Origin: an uncultured Pelagibacteraceae bacterium
GTDB taxonomy: Bacteria > Pseudomonadota > Alphaproteobacteria > Pelagibacterales > Pelagibacteraceae
Reading direction: 5' to 3'
Assembly (NCBI GenBank): GCA_902595795.1
Contig: CACJRK010000002.1
Span: forward strand, 33,608 to 97,607
DNA: 64,000 nucleotides
Within the stretch, counting starts at the first letter, position 1. Each line of letters begins with the position of its first letter. Positions 16,527 through 25,609 of the stretch are shown piece after piece. Under the pieces are notes generated by a model. It saw nothing but the letters and a program-made list of their open reading frames with translations. It did not search any database and was not told the origin of the DNA. A program made the position numbers and the translations under genes.

Positions 16527-16542
16527 TAAGACCCCTCTTAAT
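16525..16542 (-). promoter_or_regulatory. Hairpin over the RBS and start codon of the XRE gene
   Basis: A perfect 7-bp inverted repeat, ATTAAGA-GGGG-TCTTAAT on the minus strand. The GGGG loop is the core of the Shine-Dalgarno and the last AT is the start of the ATG. It could act as an RNA hairpin on translation or as a DNA operator for autoregulation. A TATAAT lies 9 bp upstream, and a consensus TTGACA lies at 16636-16641 without a clear partner. Confidence 0.55.
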
Positions 16543-16700
16543 TAAATTATAAAAGACCATTGAACAAATTTATTAATGTTACTGCAATAAAAAAATTTAT
16601 TTATTTTTATTAAAAATTTAAAATAATCAAAATACTGTCAAGCATTAGTTGAATGTAAAACAAACATATTTAATTTGTTATAATCTTACATTTCGCCTTA

Positions 16701-16716
16701 AAAAGTATATACTTTT
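16701..16716. terminator. 16-bp palindrome at the end of aapP
   Basis: AAAAGTATATACTTTT is a perfect palindrome overlapping the aapP stop, followed on the minus strand by one more T. It can fold as a 6-bp stem with a 4-nt loop. It is a weak terminator candidate for the aap operon, or an operator-like site. Confidence 0.4.
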
Positions 16717-17449
16717 ATAATATTTGACTTAAAAATAGCTTAGTTCTGTCACTCTTAGGGTTAGCAAAAAACTCTTTAGTATTAGCTTTTTCTACAATCA
16801 TTCCTTCGTCCATAAATATCATTTCATCTGCCACTTCTTTAGCAAATCCCATTTCATGGGTAACAACTATCATTGTCATACCTTGGTTAGCTAAATTTAC
16901 CATTACATCTAACACTTCCTTAATCATCTCAGGATCGAGAGCTGAAGTTGGTTCGTCGAATAGCATTATTTTTGGTTCCATACAAAGTGCTCTTGCTATA
17001 GCTACTCTTTGTTGTTGACCACCTGATAACTGACCAGGATATTTTTGTGCCTGATCAAGAATTTGAACTCTCTCTAAATGTTTTAAAGCCAACTCTTCGG
17101 CTTCTTTTTTAGGCATTTTTTTTACCCAAATTGGAGCAAGTGTGCAATTATCAACAATCGATAAATGTGGAAATAAATTAAATTGCTGAAATACCATTCC
17201 TACTTCAGCTCTTATTTGTTCAATATTTTTTGTATCTTCCGTTAAAGTGTTTCCATCAACAATAATATCACCTTCCTGATGTTCCTCTAATCTGTTTATA
17301 CATCTGATTAAAGTCGATTTACCAGACCCTGATGGACCACAAACAACAATTTTTTCTTTTGGTTTAACTTCTAAATTTATATCTTTTAAAACTTGGAAAT
17401 CTCCAAACCATTTATTTACATTTTTTATTTCAATAATGCTGTCAGACAT
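16715..17449 (-). CDS. aapP: General L-amino acid ABC transporter, ATP-binding protein
   Basis: ATPase of the polar/general amino-acid importer. Walker A is [13 protein letters not shown] near residue 38, the signature is [15 protein letters not shown], Walker B is [14 protein letters not shown], and the switch histidine is in VVTHEMGFA. The 244-residue length is standard. It is the last gene of aapJ-aapQ-aapM-aapP, 3 bp after aapM. The AapP/YhdZ assignment rests on the four-gene arrangement. Confidence 0.95.
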   Translation of the reverse strand: MSDSIIEIKNVNKWFGDFQVLKDINLEVKPKEKIVVCGPSGSGKSTLIRCINRLEEHQEGDIIVDGNTLTEDTKNIEQIRAEVGMVFQQFNLFPHLSIVDNCTLAPIWVKKMPKKEAEELALKHLERVQILDQAQKYPGQLSGGQQQRVAIARALCMEPKIMLFDEPTSALDPEMIKEVLDVMVNLANQGMTMIVVTHEMGFAKEVADEMIFMDEGMIVEKANTKEFFANPKSDRTKLFLSQIL

Positions 17450-17452
17450 AGT

Positions 17453-18895
17453 TTATCGCTCTGTTTTATATTTCTGTTCTAGATTATAGCTATACTTACT
17501 CATTGCATAACAAATAATCCAGAAAATTATTGCAGCAAATACGTAGCCTTCCATTGCAAAACCTAACCACTCTGGATTAGTTTTTGCCAAATTTAACATC
17601 CCTACTATCTCAAGCAGACCAACTACAAATATTAAAGGTGTATCTTTAACTAAAGCTAAAAATGTATTGGCAATTCCTGGAATTACCAATTTTAAAGCTT
17701 GGGGAAGAATTACAAAAATATGCATTTTCCAATAACCCATTCCAAGTGATTTTGCGGCCTCATATTGGCCACGTGGTAACGCTTGTAAGCCTCCTCTAAT
17801 TACTTCAGCAACATAAGCAGCTTCAAATAAAGAAATAGCTATTATACATCTTACCAATTTATCTATAAAAAAATCTGCTGGTAAAAACATTGGAAACATT
17901 ACAGCAGACATAAATAAAACTGTAATTAATGGAACCCCTCTCCAGAACTCAATAAATCCTATTGATATATATCTAATTAAAGGAAAATCAGATCTTCTGC
18001 CTAATGCAAATGCCATTCCAATAGGAAAACAAAATATTAAACAGAAAAATGAAATTATAAATGTAAGAGATAAACCACCCCAAGCACCTGTTTCAACCCA
18101 ATTCAATCCATCAAGTTTACCTAGTTCAATTAATTCTTCATAAAAGATGAAATATTTTAAAGCAATATAAAGAGTAATTGGCACAAATATAAAATAATAA
18201 AATTTAAATCTACTTGGAATAAAGAAGCCAACAATTATTGAAATTACTGCCGCAATAATCCCATATGAAAAATCAAAAAATACAGGACCACCTGATATAA
18301 AAAAGAAGATAAATAAAAATGCTATAAATGGATAAATTACAACATAATATAAAGTTAAATATTTTTTAAATTTCTCAGTCGCAAAATATCCAACAGAACC
18401 AAGTAATGCTAATGCCACAAAAGAAAGGTTTATTCTCCATTGCTCAGCATTAGGATACATGCCATACATAAATCTTCTCATCCAAACTTTAATATAAGTC
18501 CAACAAGCTCCAGATCCAGAACATATATCTTTACTATCTCCAGCAAAACTAGCATCTATTACAAACCAGCTAAGTATTGGTGGTGTTGACTTTATTATCA
18601 CAAAAATGATGAACAAAGATAAGATAGCATTAAAATTATTTGTGTTTATGTGTTTATTAATGAGATCTAAATTTTTTATTCCACTGAATTCAATTCTTAT
18701 AAAGTAAAGTCCTATAAATCCTAAAATTAAAGGTAATAAGAAACTTATAAAGCTAGGTAAGAAACTTGTTAAATTTATTCTAAAAAATGAGTTTAAAAAA
18801 ACATCAATCACACTGATAAAAAATAAAAAAGAACCAGTATACAAAAAAGTACTTAAATTTGATTTATCAGGTTTTAAAAAATTAATTTTAGACAT
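17453..18895 (-). CDS. aapM: General L-amino acid ABC transporter permease AapM
   Basis: Inner-membrane permease, 480 residues, HisM family. The N-terminal half has several extra membrane segments and a periplasmic stretch with DASFAGDSKDICSGSGACWTY. The C-terminal half carries the binding-protein-dependent transport domain with the EAA loop EVIRGGLQALPRGQYEAAKSLGM near residue 365. Longer than simple HisM permeases, as is normal for AapM/YhdY. The start shares one base with the aapQ stop. Confidence 0.94.
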   Translation of the reverse strand: MSKINFLKPDKSNLSTFLYTGSFLFFISVIDVFLNSFFRINLTSFLPSFISFLLPLILGFIGLYFIRIEFSGIKNLDLINKHINTNNFNAILSLFIIFVIIKSTPPILSWFVIDASFAGDSKDICSGSGACWTYIKVWMRRFMYGMYPNAEQWRINLSFVALALLGSVGYFATEKFKKYLTLYYVVIYPFIAFLFIFFFISGGPVFFDFSYGIIAAVISIIVGFFIPSRFKFYYFIFVPITLYIALKYFIFYEELIELGKLDGLNWVETGAWGGLSLTFIISFFCLIFCFPIGMAFALGRRSDFPLIRYISIGFIEFWRGVPLITVLFMSAVMFPMFLPADFFIDKLVRCIIAISLFEAAYVAEVIRGGLQALPRGQYEAAKSLGMGYWKMHIFVILPQALKLVIPGIANTFLALVKDTPLIFVVGLLEIVGMLNLAKTNPEWLGFAMEGYVFAAIIFWIICYAMSKYSYNLEQKYKTER

Positions 18896-20046
18896 TATTT
18901 TTCCTGAATTGCTATTTTTTTATTGTACCAATTCATCAAAATTGAAATTGAAATACTTAAAGTTAGATAAGTAAACATTGTAATAGAAACTATTTCAATT
19001 GCTTTACCTGTTTGCATTAAAGCTGTTCCAGCAAAAACTAAAACTAAATCGGGATAAGCTATTGCTGCAGCCAACGAAGAATTTTTAGTAAGATTTAAAT
19101 ACTGGTTAGTTGTTGGTGGAATTATTATTCTAAGTGCTTGTGGCATAACAACTAATTTCAAAACTTGATTAGGATTAAGACCAATTGATGCAGCTGCCTC
19201 TTTTTGACCTTTACCAACACCTTGAATACCTGCTCTAACACATTCAGCTATAAAAGTTGCAGTATATAAGGACAGAGATAATGCTAAAGCTATTAATTCT
19301 GGAGGTAAACTTACACCGCCTTCATAAATAAATGAGGTTGTTGCTAACTGTTTTAAAACAGGAACCTCAAATGATAATCTTACACCACCAATTAAAAAAC
19401 TTAAAAGAGGTAAAATTAAAATTAAACCTATTGATATTAACAAAACTGGTGTTTGTTTACCTTGATTTTCTTGAACTTTTTTTGCGTAAGTTCGAATTAC
19501 TATTATTGCTATAACTGCTGCGACTACTGAATAAAAGAAAATATTATAATTTTGCCAAATAAAAGCAGGTACATATAAACCTTTTATTGTTAAATAAGAA
19601 ACTCCAAACATTGGCTCAGCATCTTGTGGAAGTGGTAAAGCTCTAAGAGCAGCAAAATACCAAAAAAATATTTGCAAAAGTAATGGTATATTTCTAAAAA
19701 ATTCTACATAAAAAGCTGCAAATTTATTTATCAAATAATTTGGAGATAATCTTGCTATGCCTACAATTACACCAAGTATAGTTGCAATAACAATTCCTAT
19801 AACTGAAACAAGTATAGTGTTTAATAAACCAACTAAATATGCTCTAAAATAAGAGTGAGATCCGTCATACTCTATTAAAGAAAACTGAACATCAAATGAA
19901 GATTCTTGTGATAAGAATCCATACCCAAAATCAATACCTCTATTCTCCATATTGACTTGTGCGTTATAAGTAAAAAAACCAAAAACAAGAACAACAGCTA
20001 AAACTGTTATTAATTGTGGACCTATATCTTTAAGTTTAAAATTCAC
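18895..20046 (-). CDS. aapQ: General L-amino acid ABC transporter permease AapQ
   Basis: Partner permease, 383 residues, of the AapQ/YhdX type. The N-terminal membrane anchor is followed by the transport domain, with FFRNIPLLLQIFFWYFAALRALPLP near residue 137 and the EAA loop ECVRAGIQGVGKGQKEAAASIGL near residue 266. It sits 76 bp after aapJ; that gap contains a strong terminator hairpin, so its expression probably depends on read-through. Confidence 0.94.
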   Translation of the reverse strand: MNFKLKDIGPQLITVLAVVLVFGFFTYNAQVNMENRGIDFGYGFLSQESSFDVQFSLIEYDGSHSYFRAYLVGLLNTILVSVIGIVIATILGVIVGIARLSPNYLINKFAAFYVEFFRNIPLLLQIFFWYFAALRALPLPQDAEPMFGVSYLTIKGLYVPAFIWQNYNIFFYSVVAAVIAIIVIRTYAKKVQENQGKQTPVLLISIGLILILPLLSFLIGGVRLSFEVPVLKQLATTSFIYEGGVSLPPELIALALSLSLYTATFIAECVRAGIQGVGKGQKEAAASIGLNPNQVLKLVVMPQALRIIIPPTTNQYLNLTKNSSLAAAIAYPDLVLVFAGTALMQTGKAIEIVSITMFTYLTLSISISILMNWYNKKIAIQEK

Positions 20047-20075
20047 AGCGTGGTCAATATATGAGTTTATAAAAA

Positions 20076-20101
20076 AAAGGGCTAGAAAAATCTAGCCCTT
20101 T
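20076..20101 (-). terminator. Terminator between aapJ and aapQ
   Basis: A perfect 11-bp stem, AAAGGGCTAGA / TCTAGCCCTTT, with a 4-nt loop, followed on the minus strand by an uninterrupted T run. It is the best intrinsic terminator in the window and sits inside an operon. Confidence 0.9.
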
Positions 20102-20122
20102 TTAATTAATTGATAACTATAA

Positions 20123-21163
20123 TTATCTTGATGGTGGAACGTATAAAATACCACCTTTAGTCCATAATTCGTTTGGACCTCTGTCTGGTAATATACCAGT
20201 GTCAGCTATATTTCTCTTATAGCTTTCACCATAGTTTCCAACTTGTTTGATAATTCTTAAGTTCCACTCATTGTCTAGACCGAATGCAGCACCTAATTCA
20301 CCTTCAGCACCAACTAGTCTTTTAACAGCTGGGTTATCTGAAGTTTTCATAGAGTCAGCATTAGCAGAAGTTATTCCTAACTCCTCAGCTTCAATCATAG
20401 TATTTAAAGACCATCTTACGATATCTTCCCATACTGAGTCACCTTGTCTAACAACTGGGCCTAATGGCTCTTTTGAAATAGTTTCAGGTAACACGATGTG
20501 CTCATCTGGATTAGACATTTTTGTTCTTTGTGCAGCTAAACCTGATTTATCTGTAGTGTAAGTATCACATCTACCAGCATCATAAGCAGCTACGACTTCA
20601 TCAGCTTTTTCGAAAGCAACTGGCTCATAAGAAATTCCTTTAGAGTTAAAGAAGTCTCTCATATTTAACTCAGTTGTTGTACCAATGTTCGTACAAGCTG
20701 AGATACCATCTTTGAATTGGCTTGTTGAAGTAATACCAGAACTTTTTCTAACCATGAAACCTTGACCATCATAGAAGTTTACTCCTACGAAAGTAAGTCC
20801 AATATCAGCATCTCTAGAAAGAGTCCAAGTTGTGTTTCTTGATAAGATATCAATCTCACCAGATGTTAAAGCTGTAAATCTTTCTTTAGCACTTAATGGT
20901 GTAAACTTAACTTTGTTTGCATCACCTAGTACTGCAGCAGCTACCGCTCTACATACATCAACGTCAACACCAGTCCAATTTCCTGCAGCATCAGCGTTAG
21001 AAAATCCTGGAAGACCTTGAGATACTCCACATCTTACAAAACCCTTCTTTTGAGTGTTTTTAAGTGTTTTAGATTTTTTAGCAGCCATAGTTTCTGTTGT
21101 AAAAGTAAACAACACCGCAACCATAGCAACTAATGAAGTTAATTGTTTTAAGTATTTAAACAT
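20123..21163 (-). CDS. aapJ: General L-amino acid ABC transporter substrate-binding protein AapJ
   Basis: Periplasmic binding protein of 346 residues with a signal peptide (LTSLVAMVAVLFTFTTETMAA). Mature segments typical of AapJ/YhdW are KGFVRCGVSQGLPGFSN, GVDVDVCRAVAAAVLGD and LTSGEIDILSRNTTWTLSRD. First gene of aapJQMP. A good RBS (AAAAGGAAGAATAATG) and a structured leader precede it, and a terminator follows it. Binding proteins of this kind are usually made in large excess over the permeases, which matches that layout. In low-nutrient marine bacteria they are major proteins. Confidence 0.96.
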   Translation of the reverse strand: MFKYLKQLTSLVAMVAVLFTFTTETMAAKKSKTLKNTQKKGFVRCGVSQGLPGFSNADAAGNWTGVDVDVCRAVAAAVLGDANKVKFTPLSAKERFTALTSGEIDILSRNTTWTLSRDADIGLTFVGVNFYDGQGFMVRKSSGITSTSQFKDGISACTNIGTTTELNMRDFFNSKGISYEPVAFEKADEVVAAYDAGRCDTYTTDKSGLAAQRTKMSNPDEHIVLPETISKEPLGPVVRQGDSVWEDIVRWSLNTMIEAEELGITSANADSMKTSDNPAVKRLVGAEGELGAAFGLDNEWNLRIIKQVGNYGESYKRNIADTGILPDRGPNELWTKGGILYVPPSR

Positions 21164-21186
21164 TATTCTTCCTTTTAGTTATTTTT

Positions 21187-21221
21187 ATTTGTTAACAAAT
21201 AATTCAAAACGTATTTTGAAT
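21187..21221 (-). promoter_or_regulatory. Two inverted repeats in the aapJ leader
   Basis: ATTTGTTAACAAAT (21187-21200) is a perfect 14-bp palindrome. ATTCAAAA-CGTA-TTTTGAAT (21202-21221) is an 8-bp hairpin with a 4-nt loop. The hairpin would lie at the very 5' end of the message from the candidate promoter. Possible roles are mRNA stabilisation or operator sites. Confidence 0.5.
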
Positions 21222-21228
21222 ATTCTTA

Positions 21229-21257
21229 ATTTAAGCATGTAAGAAAATACTGTTCAA
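21229..21257 (-). promoter_or_regulatory. Candidate promoter of aapJQMP
   Basis: TTGAAC, a 17-bp spacer and TTAAAT on the minus strand, ending 65 bp before the aapJ ATG. Predicted transcription would start close to 21222, beside the inverted repeat. Confidence 0.45.
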
Positions 21258-21339
21258 GAAAAATTAATTTAAAATTGAGTTCATTATAAAATCTCGTCAA
21301 GCAAAATTTCAAATAATTAGTGGCTAAAAAAGTAAGAAA

Positions 21340-21416
21340 TGGCGCGCCCTGGAGGATTCGAACCTCCGACCCTCGGTTTAGAAAACCGATGCTCTATCCA
21401 GCTGAGCTAAGGGCGC
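21340..21416 (-). tRNA. tRNA-Arg (TCT)
   Basis: On the minus strand, acceptor GCGCCCT pairs with AGGGCGC, the D arm is GCTCAGCTGGATAGAGC, the anticodon loop TTTCTAA gives TCT, and the T arm is GGAGG-TTCGAAT-CCTCC. The discriminator is G and CCA is encoded. It lies 34 bp after trkH, so it may be co-transcribed with the ntrYX-trk operon or have its own promoter inside the trkH end. Confidence 0.96.
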
Positions 21417-21450
21417 ATAGTTTAAATATTCATACATATATAATACTTAA

Positions 21451-22857
21451 TTAATTTTTAAATAGAAATTTTTTAGCTATTAACAACAATGATAAAAGCT
21501 CAACTCTTCCGATAATCATAAAAAAAATAAGAAAATATTTAGTTAAAAAATGTAGGTTATTAAAATCAAAATCATTTAATCCATATGCTGTGGAATTCAC
21601 TGTATTCATAAGAGTTAAAATGGCTAATTTGAATGAACTTTCAAAATCAATATCACCTAAGGTTAATAAAGTTGTTAAGAAAAATAAAGAAATTACAAAA
21701 ATAATTATTGTTAAAAAATATTTATTTATCTCGTCAAAGTTAAAAATAATTTTTGAAAACATCAGCTTATTCATAAAAACATTCTTAGGCTTACTAAATG
21801 ATAAAATTTGATTAATTGAATATTTTGTCAACGAATAAATTTTTAAAAATCTTATTCCAGAACTTGTTGAAAAAAAAGAACCACCTATAATTACTAAAAT
21901 TAGATAAATAAAAGTTAAATTACTTTTTTCTAGATTCAATGAAATACCAATATTAGACATACTACTTACCAGTGTTAAGAAACTATAAATAAAATTTTTA
22001 TCATAACTAAAAAAAACAAAAAAAATACTCACAACAACTACAAAATATAGAAATAAATGAATATCTTCATAAAAAAAATTAAGGTTTTTATTTCTTAAAA
22101 AAATTAGATTGTAAGTAAAGAAAATACTAAAAAAAGAAATCATCATTAAAAGAGAAAAAATAATTACTTGTGAATTATAAATTAAAATAGATGAAAGATC
22201 ATTTACAGGTAAAAAACCACCTGAAGAAATAATTGTCATTGCTAAATTTAATGAATTAAAAGATCTTATTCCAAAAATGTTCAAAATTATAAAAATAGCA
22301 ATTGTTAAACTAGAATATAAGAAAAATATTTTAATTGACTGTTTTAAAACTTCTGAACTATTAAAAGACAAAAAATTTGTTAAAGTTTTTTTTAAACTTT
22401 CATCATATATATCAATAAGAAATATTATAGAGTATAAAAAATACAAACCTCCTATCCATTGAATTGAAGATCTCCACAAAATTAAACCTTGATCAATATG
22501 TTTTATATTTTCAAATATAGTAAACCCTGTAGAGGTAAAACCTGATACTGCTTCAAAGTATGCGCTTAAGAAAGTCAAGTTATATATGCTTAAATACAAT
22601 GGAATAGACAAAATCATTGGCATTAAAAAATAGCCTAGAAGAACAGTTAATATTTTTTCAAATATAGTTGTTTTTTTTTCAGGAGTTTTTAACTTATAAA
22701 AAGCTAAACCTATAAAAGCTGAAATAATTAAACTGAAATAATAGGTATTTAAATTTAGATACAAATTGAAATAGTAAGAATAAATAATATTAAAAAATGA
22801 AAAAAAAGAAATCAGTATAAAAAAAAAACTTAAATATTTTACTCTAAAAAATGACAT
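21451..22857 (-). CDS. trkH: Trk/Ktr-type potassium transporter membrane subunit
   Basis: 468-residue TrkH-family channel-like protein with about ten membrane segments and four K+-filter repeats, one visible as AVSGFTSTGFTIFENI near residue 115 and others as ISSGGF and NSTAYGLNDF. It pairs with TrkA, encoded 4 bp upstream. Its extreme AT content gives many Phe, Ile and Leu codons. It is the distal gene of ntrY-ntrX-trkA-trkH, an arrangement known in alphaproteobacteria. Confidence 0.9.
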   Translation of the reverse strand: MSFFRVKYLSFFFILISFFSFFNIIYSYYFNLYLNLNTYYFSLIISAFIGLAFYKLKTPEKKTTIFEKILTVLLGYFLMPMILSIPLYLSIYNLTFLSAYFEAVSGFTSTGFTIFENIKHIDQGLILWRSSIQWIGGLYFLYSIIFLIDIYDESLKKTLTNFLSFNSSEVLKQSIKIFFLYSSLTIAIFIILNIFGIRSFNSLNLAMTIISSGGFLPVNDLSSILIYNSQVIIFSLLMMISFFSIFFTYNLIFLRNKNLNFFYEDIHLFLYFVVVVSIFFVFFSYDKNFIYSFLTLVSSMSNIGISLNLEKSNLTFIYLILVIIGGSFFSTSSGIRFLKIYSLTKYSINQILSFSKPKNVFMNKLMFSKIIFNFDEINKYFLTIIIFVISLFFLTTLLTLGDIDFESSFKLAILTLMNTVNSTAYGLNDFDFNNLHFLTKYFLIFFMIIGRVELLSLLLIAKKFLFKN

Positions 22858-22861
22858 TTAA

Positions 22862-24253
22862 TTAAATAGAACTAATGCTAAATATATTTTCTACTACTGA
22901 AATTGAGTCTTTTTTTGCTAAAAAAACAACCTTGTCTTTTTTTTGAAAAACAAAATTTGATCTTGGTATAATAACTTTATTTTCTCTCAAAAGAGCTCCG
23001 ATTCTTATCTCCTCTGGTAAATTAGAATTTTTTAGCTCTTTATTAATCAATTCAGATGTCTCAATAATTTCAGCTTCAATTACCTCATATTCACCTTTCA
23101 TAATAGTATAAGCTGTTTCAATTGTTCCTTTGTGCACATGCTTTAAAATACTTGAAACAGTATTCATTCGAGGATCAATTAAATCATCAATTTTTAAAGA
23201 ACCTTGTAATAATGAATAATTAGGTTTGTTGATTAATGCCATTGTTCTTTTATCATCAATTTCTTTTTCATCTTTTGCAAATTTTTCTACAAGAACACTT
23301 ACCATTAGGTTGTCCTCATCATCATTCGTTAAAGCAAGTACCGTTTCTGCTTCTTCTAAATTAGCTTCAGCTAAAACCTCTTCATCCAAAGCATCTCCAT
23401 TTATAACTATTGTATTGTTTAATTCATTTGCGAGAAACTCCGCTCTATCTTTGTTTTTTTCGATAATTTTAACTCTTGATGCATCTAAGCTTTCTTCTAA
23501 ATTTTTTGCCAAATTGAAGCCAATATTTCCACCTCCAACAATTAAAATTTTTTTAGAAACTTTTTCATTATGACCAAATGCCTCTAAAGTTTCAGACATT
23601 TGAGAGGAGTTAATAATAACATAAATTTTATCATCTTTCCTTACTTCATCATTTTTCTTTGGAATTAAAAATTTATCATCTCTTATAATACCAATAATAT
23701 TAGCATCTAAATTTGGAAATTTTTTTGTCAACTCATTAAGTTTAATATTGCTTAATTTGCAATTTTCATTAATTAAAATTTCTAATAATCTTATTTTATT
23801 ATTGGCAAAAGGAACGCTATCTAATGCTCCTGGAGCCTCAAGTTTTCTTTGAATTGATTTTGCAATTTCAATTTCAGGAGAAATAATTACGTCAATTGGT
23901 AAGTTTTCTTTATTATATACTCTTGTAAATTTTGGGTTTAAATAATCTTGCGATCTAATCCTGGCTATTTTTTTTGGAATATTAAAAATTGAAAATGCTA
24001 TCTGGCAAATAACCATATTAATTTCATCATTTCTTGTTACTGCAATAATCATATCTGTCTCTGCTGCATTAGCTTTTTCAAGTATGGAGGGGTATGTTCC
24101 TTTACCAACTATTGCTTTGACATCTAAAGCTTCATCAATTTTTTGAATATCTTCACTAGATGGATCTATAACAGTTATAGAGTGACCTTGTTCACTTAGC
24201 TGTTTAGCTATAGTGAACCCTACTCTTCCAGCCCCACAAATGATTATATTCAT
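22862..24253 (-). CDS. trkA: Trk potassium uptake regulatory subunit TrkA
   Basis: Cytoplasmic NAD-binding gating subunit of the K+ uptake system, 463 residues. It has two RCK repeats: MNIIICGAGRVGFTIAKQL at the N-terminus and KKILIVGGGNIGFNLAKNL near residue 230, each followed by a TrkA-C domain. Both Rossmann GxGxxG motifs are intact. It abuts ntrX with no gap. Confidence 0.95.
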   Translation of the reverse strand: MNIIICGAGRVGFTIAKQLSEQGHSITVIDPSSEDIQKIDEALDVKAIVGKGTYPSILEKANAAETDMIIAVTRNDEINMVICQIAFSIFNIPKKIARIRSQDYLNPKFTRVYNKENLPIDVIISPEIEIAKSIQRKLEAPGALDSVPFANNKIRLLEILINENCKLSNIKLNELTKKFPNLDANIIGIIRDDKFLIPKKNDEVRKDDKIYVIINSSQMSETLEAFGHNEKVSKKILIVGGGNIGFNLAKNLEESLDASRVKIIEKNKDRAEFLANELNNTIVINGDALDEEVLAEANLEEAETVLALTNDDEDNLMVSVLVEKFAKDEKEIDDKRTMALINKPNYSLLQGSLKIDDLIDPRMNTVSSILKHVHKGTIETAYTIMKGEYEVIEAEIIETSELINKELKNSNLPEEIRIGALLRENKVIIPRSNFVFQKKDKVVFLAKKDSISVVENIFSISSI

Positions 24254-25609
24254 TTAATTAAATTCTTTAATTCCTAAACCTTTTAATTTACGATGTAAGG
24301 CACTTCTTTCCATTCCAACAAAATTTGCAGTTTTTGAAATATTTCCATTAAATTTTTTTAATTGAATAGTTAAATACTCTTTTTCAAATTTTTCTCTAGC
24401 TTCTTTTAATGGCACAGATAGGCTGTTTTCAGCAATTTGATCATCAAAATTATCATTTTTAAGAGATTCTTTTATTATATTTGAAATCTTTTCTCTACTA
24501 TCAGGTTGTAATATAGCGATCCTTTCAATTAAATTTCTTAATTCTCTTACATTTCCTTTCCAGTTATGATTTAAAATATAACTATTGTTTTCATCAATAT
24601 CTAACTCATTAATATTATAATTTTGTGATATTTTTTTTGAAAAATATTTTATCAAAAGTGGTATATCCGAAATTCTTTGACTTAGTGATTCAATATTAAT
24701 CTCAAAAACGTTAATACGATGAAATAAATCTTCTCTAAAGTTTCCAATTTGAATTTCTTTTTTCAAGTCTTTGCTAGATGAGCAAATTAGCCTAACATCA
24801 ACTGTAATATCATTATTACCATTAACTCTTTTAAATTTTTGATCTATCAAAACCCTTAAAATTTTTGATTGAATATCTAATGGTATTTCAGAAATTTGAT
24901 CTATAAGAAGAGTTCCTTTATTTGCTTTTTCAAGTGCGCCATAAGAAATTGAACCATTTTCTTTTTCTTCACCAAATAATTCTAGCTCATATTTATTAAA
25001 GTCTAATAAGGCTCCATTTAATATTATAAATGGTCTCTTATTTCTCAAAGAGTTTTTATGTATTTTTCTTGCAACTAGCTCTTTACCTGATCCTGAAGGA
25101 CCATTTATAAGAACTCTACTTTCTGTTAATGATATTTTTTTAATTTGATCAATTATATTTGTAGTGTTTTTACTATCACCTATTAAATCATATGATGAAA
25201 ATAATTTACTTTCATACTCTTTATTTTGTTTTTTTAAATCATAATTTTCGACAGCTCGACTTATAAAATTTAATAATCTGTTTTGATCAAATGGCTTTTC
25301 GATAAATTCAAAAGCTCCATATTTTAGAGATTTTACTGCCATCTCAATATTTGCATGTCCTGAAATTATTATTACTGGAAGATCTTTATCTTTTGTTTTT
25401 ATATGAGATAAAAGTTCAATACCATCATTATCTCCTTTGTCTAATTTCACATCTAATATAGCAACATCAGGTAATTTTTTATCAATTTCTGTTAAAGCCT
25501 GATTATAGTTAGCAGCAACTCTTGTTTTATATCCTGCGTCAATAATTAATTCATTAATTATATTTCTAATATCGGCATTATCATCAACAATTAATATCTC
25601 AGCGCTCAT
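24254..25609 (-). CDS. ntrX: NtrX-type response regulator (degenerate AAA+ activator)
   Basis: 451 residues in three parts. The receiver domain (about 3-118) has the acidic pair D9/D10 and phosphoacceptor D53. The AAA+ domain (about 140-375) has Walker A GPSGSGKELVARKIH. The C-terminal Fis-type HTH ends SALHRKLKGLGI. Two features are unusual: the GAFTGA loop needed to contact sigma-54 is absent (the segment reads EKENGSISYGALEKA), and the Walker B glutamate is replaced (GTLLIDQISEIP, Q238). It is therefore probably a sigma-54-independent regulator with impaired ATP hydrolysis. It is coupled to ntrY by TAATG. Confidence 0.92.
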   Translation of the reverse strand: MSAEILIVDDNADIRNIINELIIDAGYKTRVAANYNQALTEIDKKLPDVAILDVKLDKGDNDGIELLSHIKTKDKDLPVIIISGHANIEMAVKSLKYGAFEFIEKPFDQNRLLNFISRAVENYDLKKQNKEYESKLFSSYDLIGDSKNTTNIIDQIKKISLTESRVLINGPSGSGKELVARKIHKNSLRNKRPFIILNGALLDFNKYELELFGEEKENGSISYGALEKANKGTLLIDQISEIPLDIQSKILRVLIDQKFKRVNGNNDITVDVRLICSSSKDLKKEIQIGNFREDLFHRINVFEINIESLSQRISDIPLLIKYFSKKISQNYNINELDIDENNSYILNHNWKGNVRELRNLIERIAILQPDSREKISNIIKESLKNDNFDDQIAENSLSVPLKEAREKFEKEYLTIQLKKFNGNISKTANFVGMERSALHRKLKGLGIKEFN

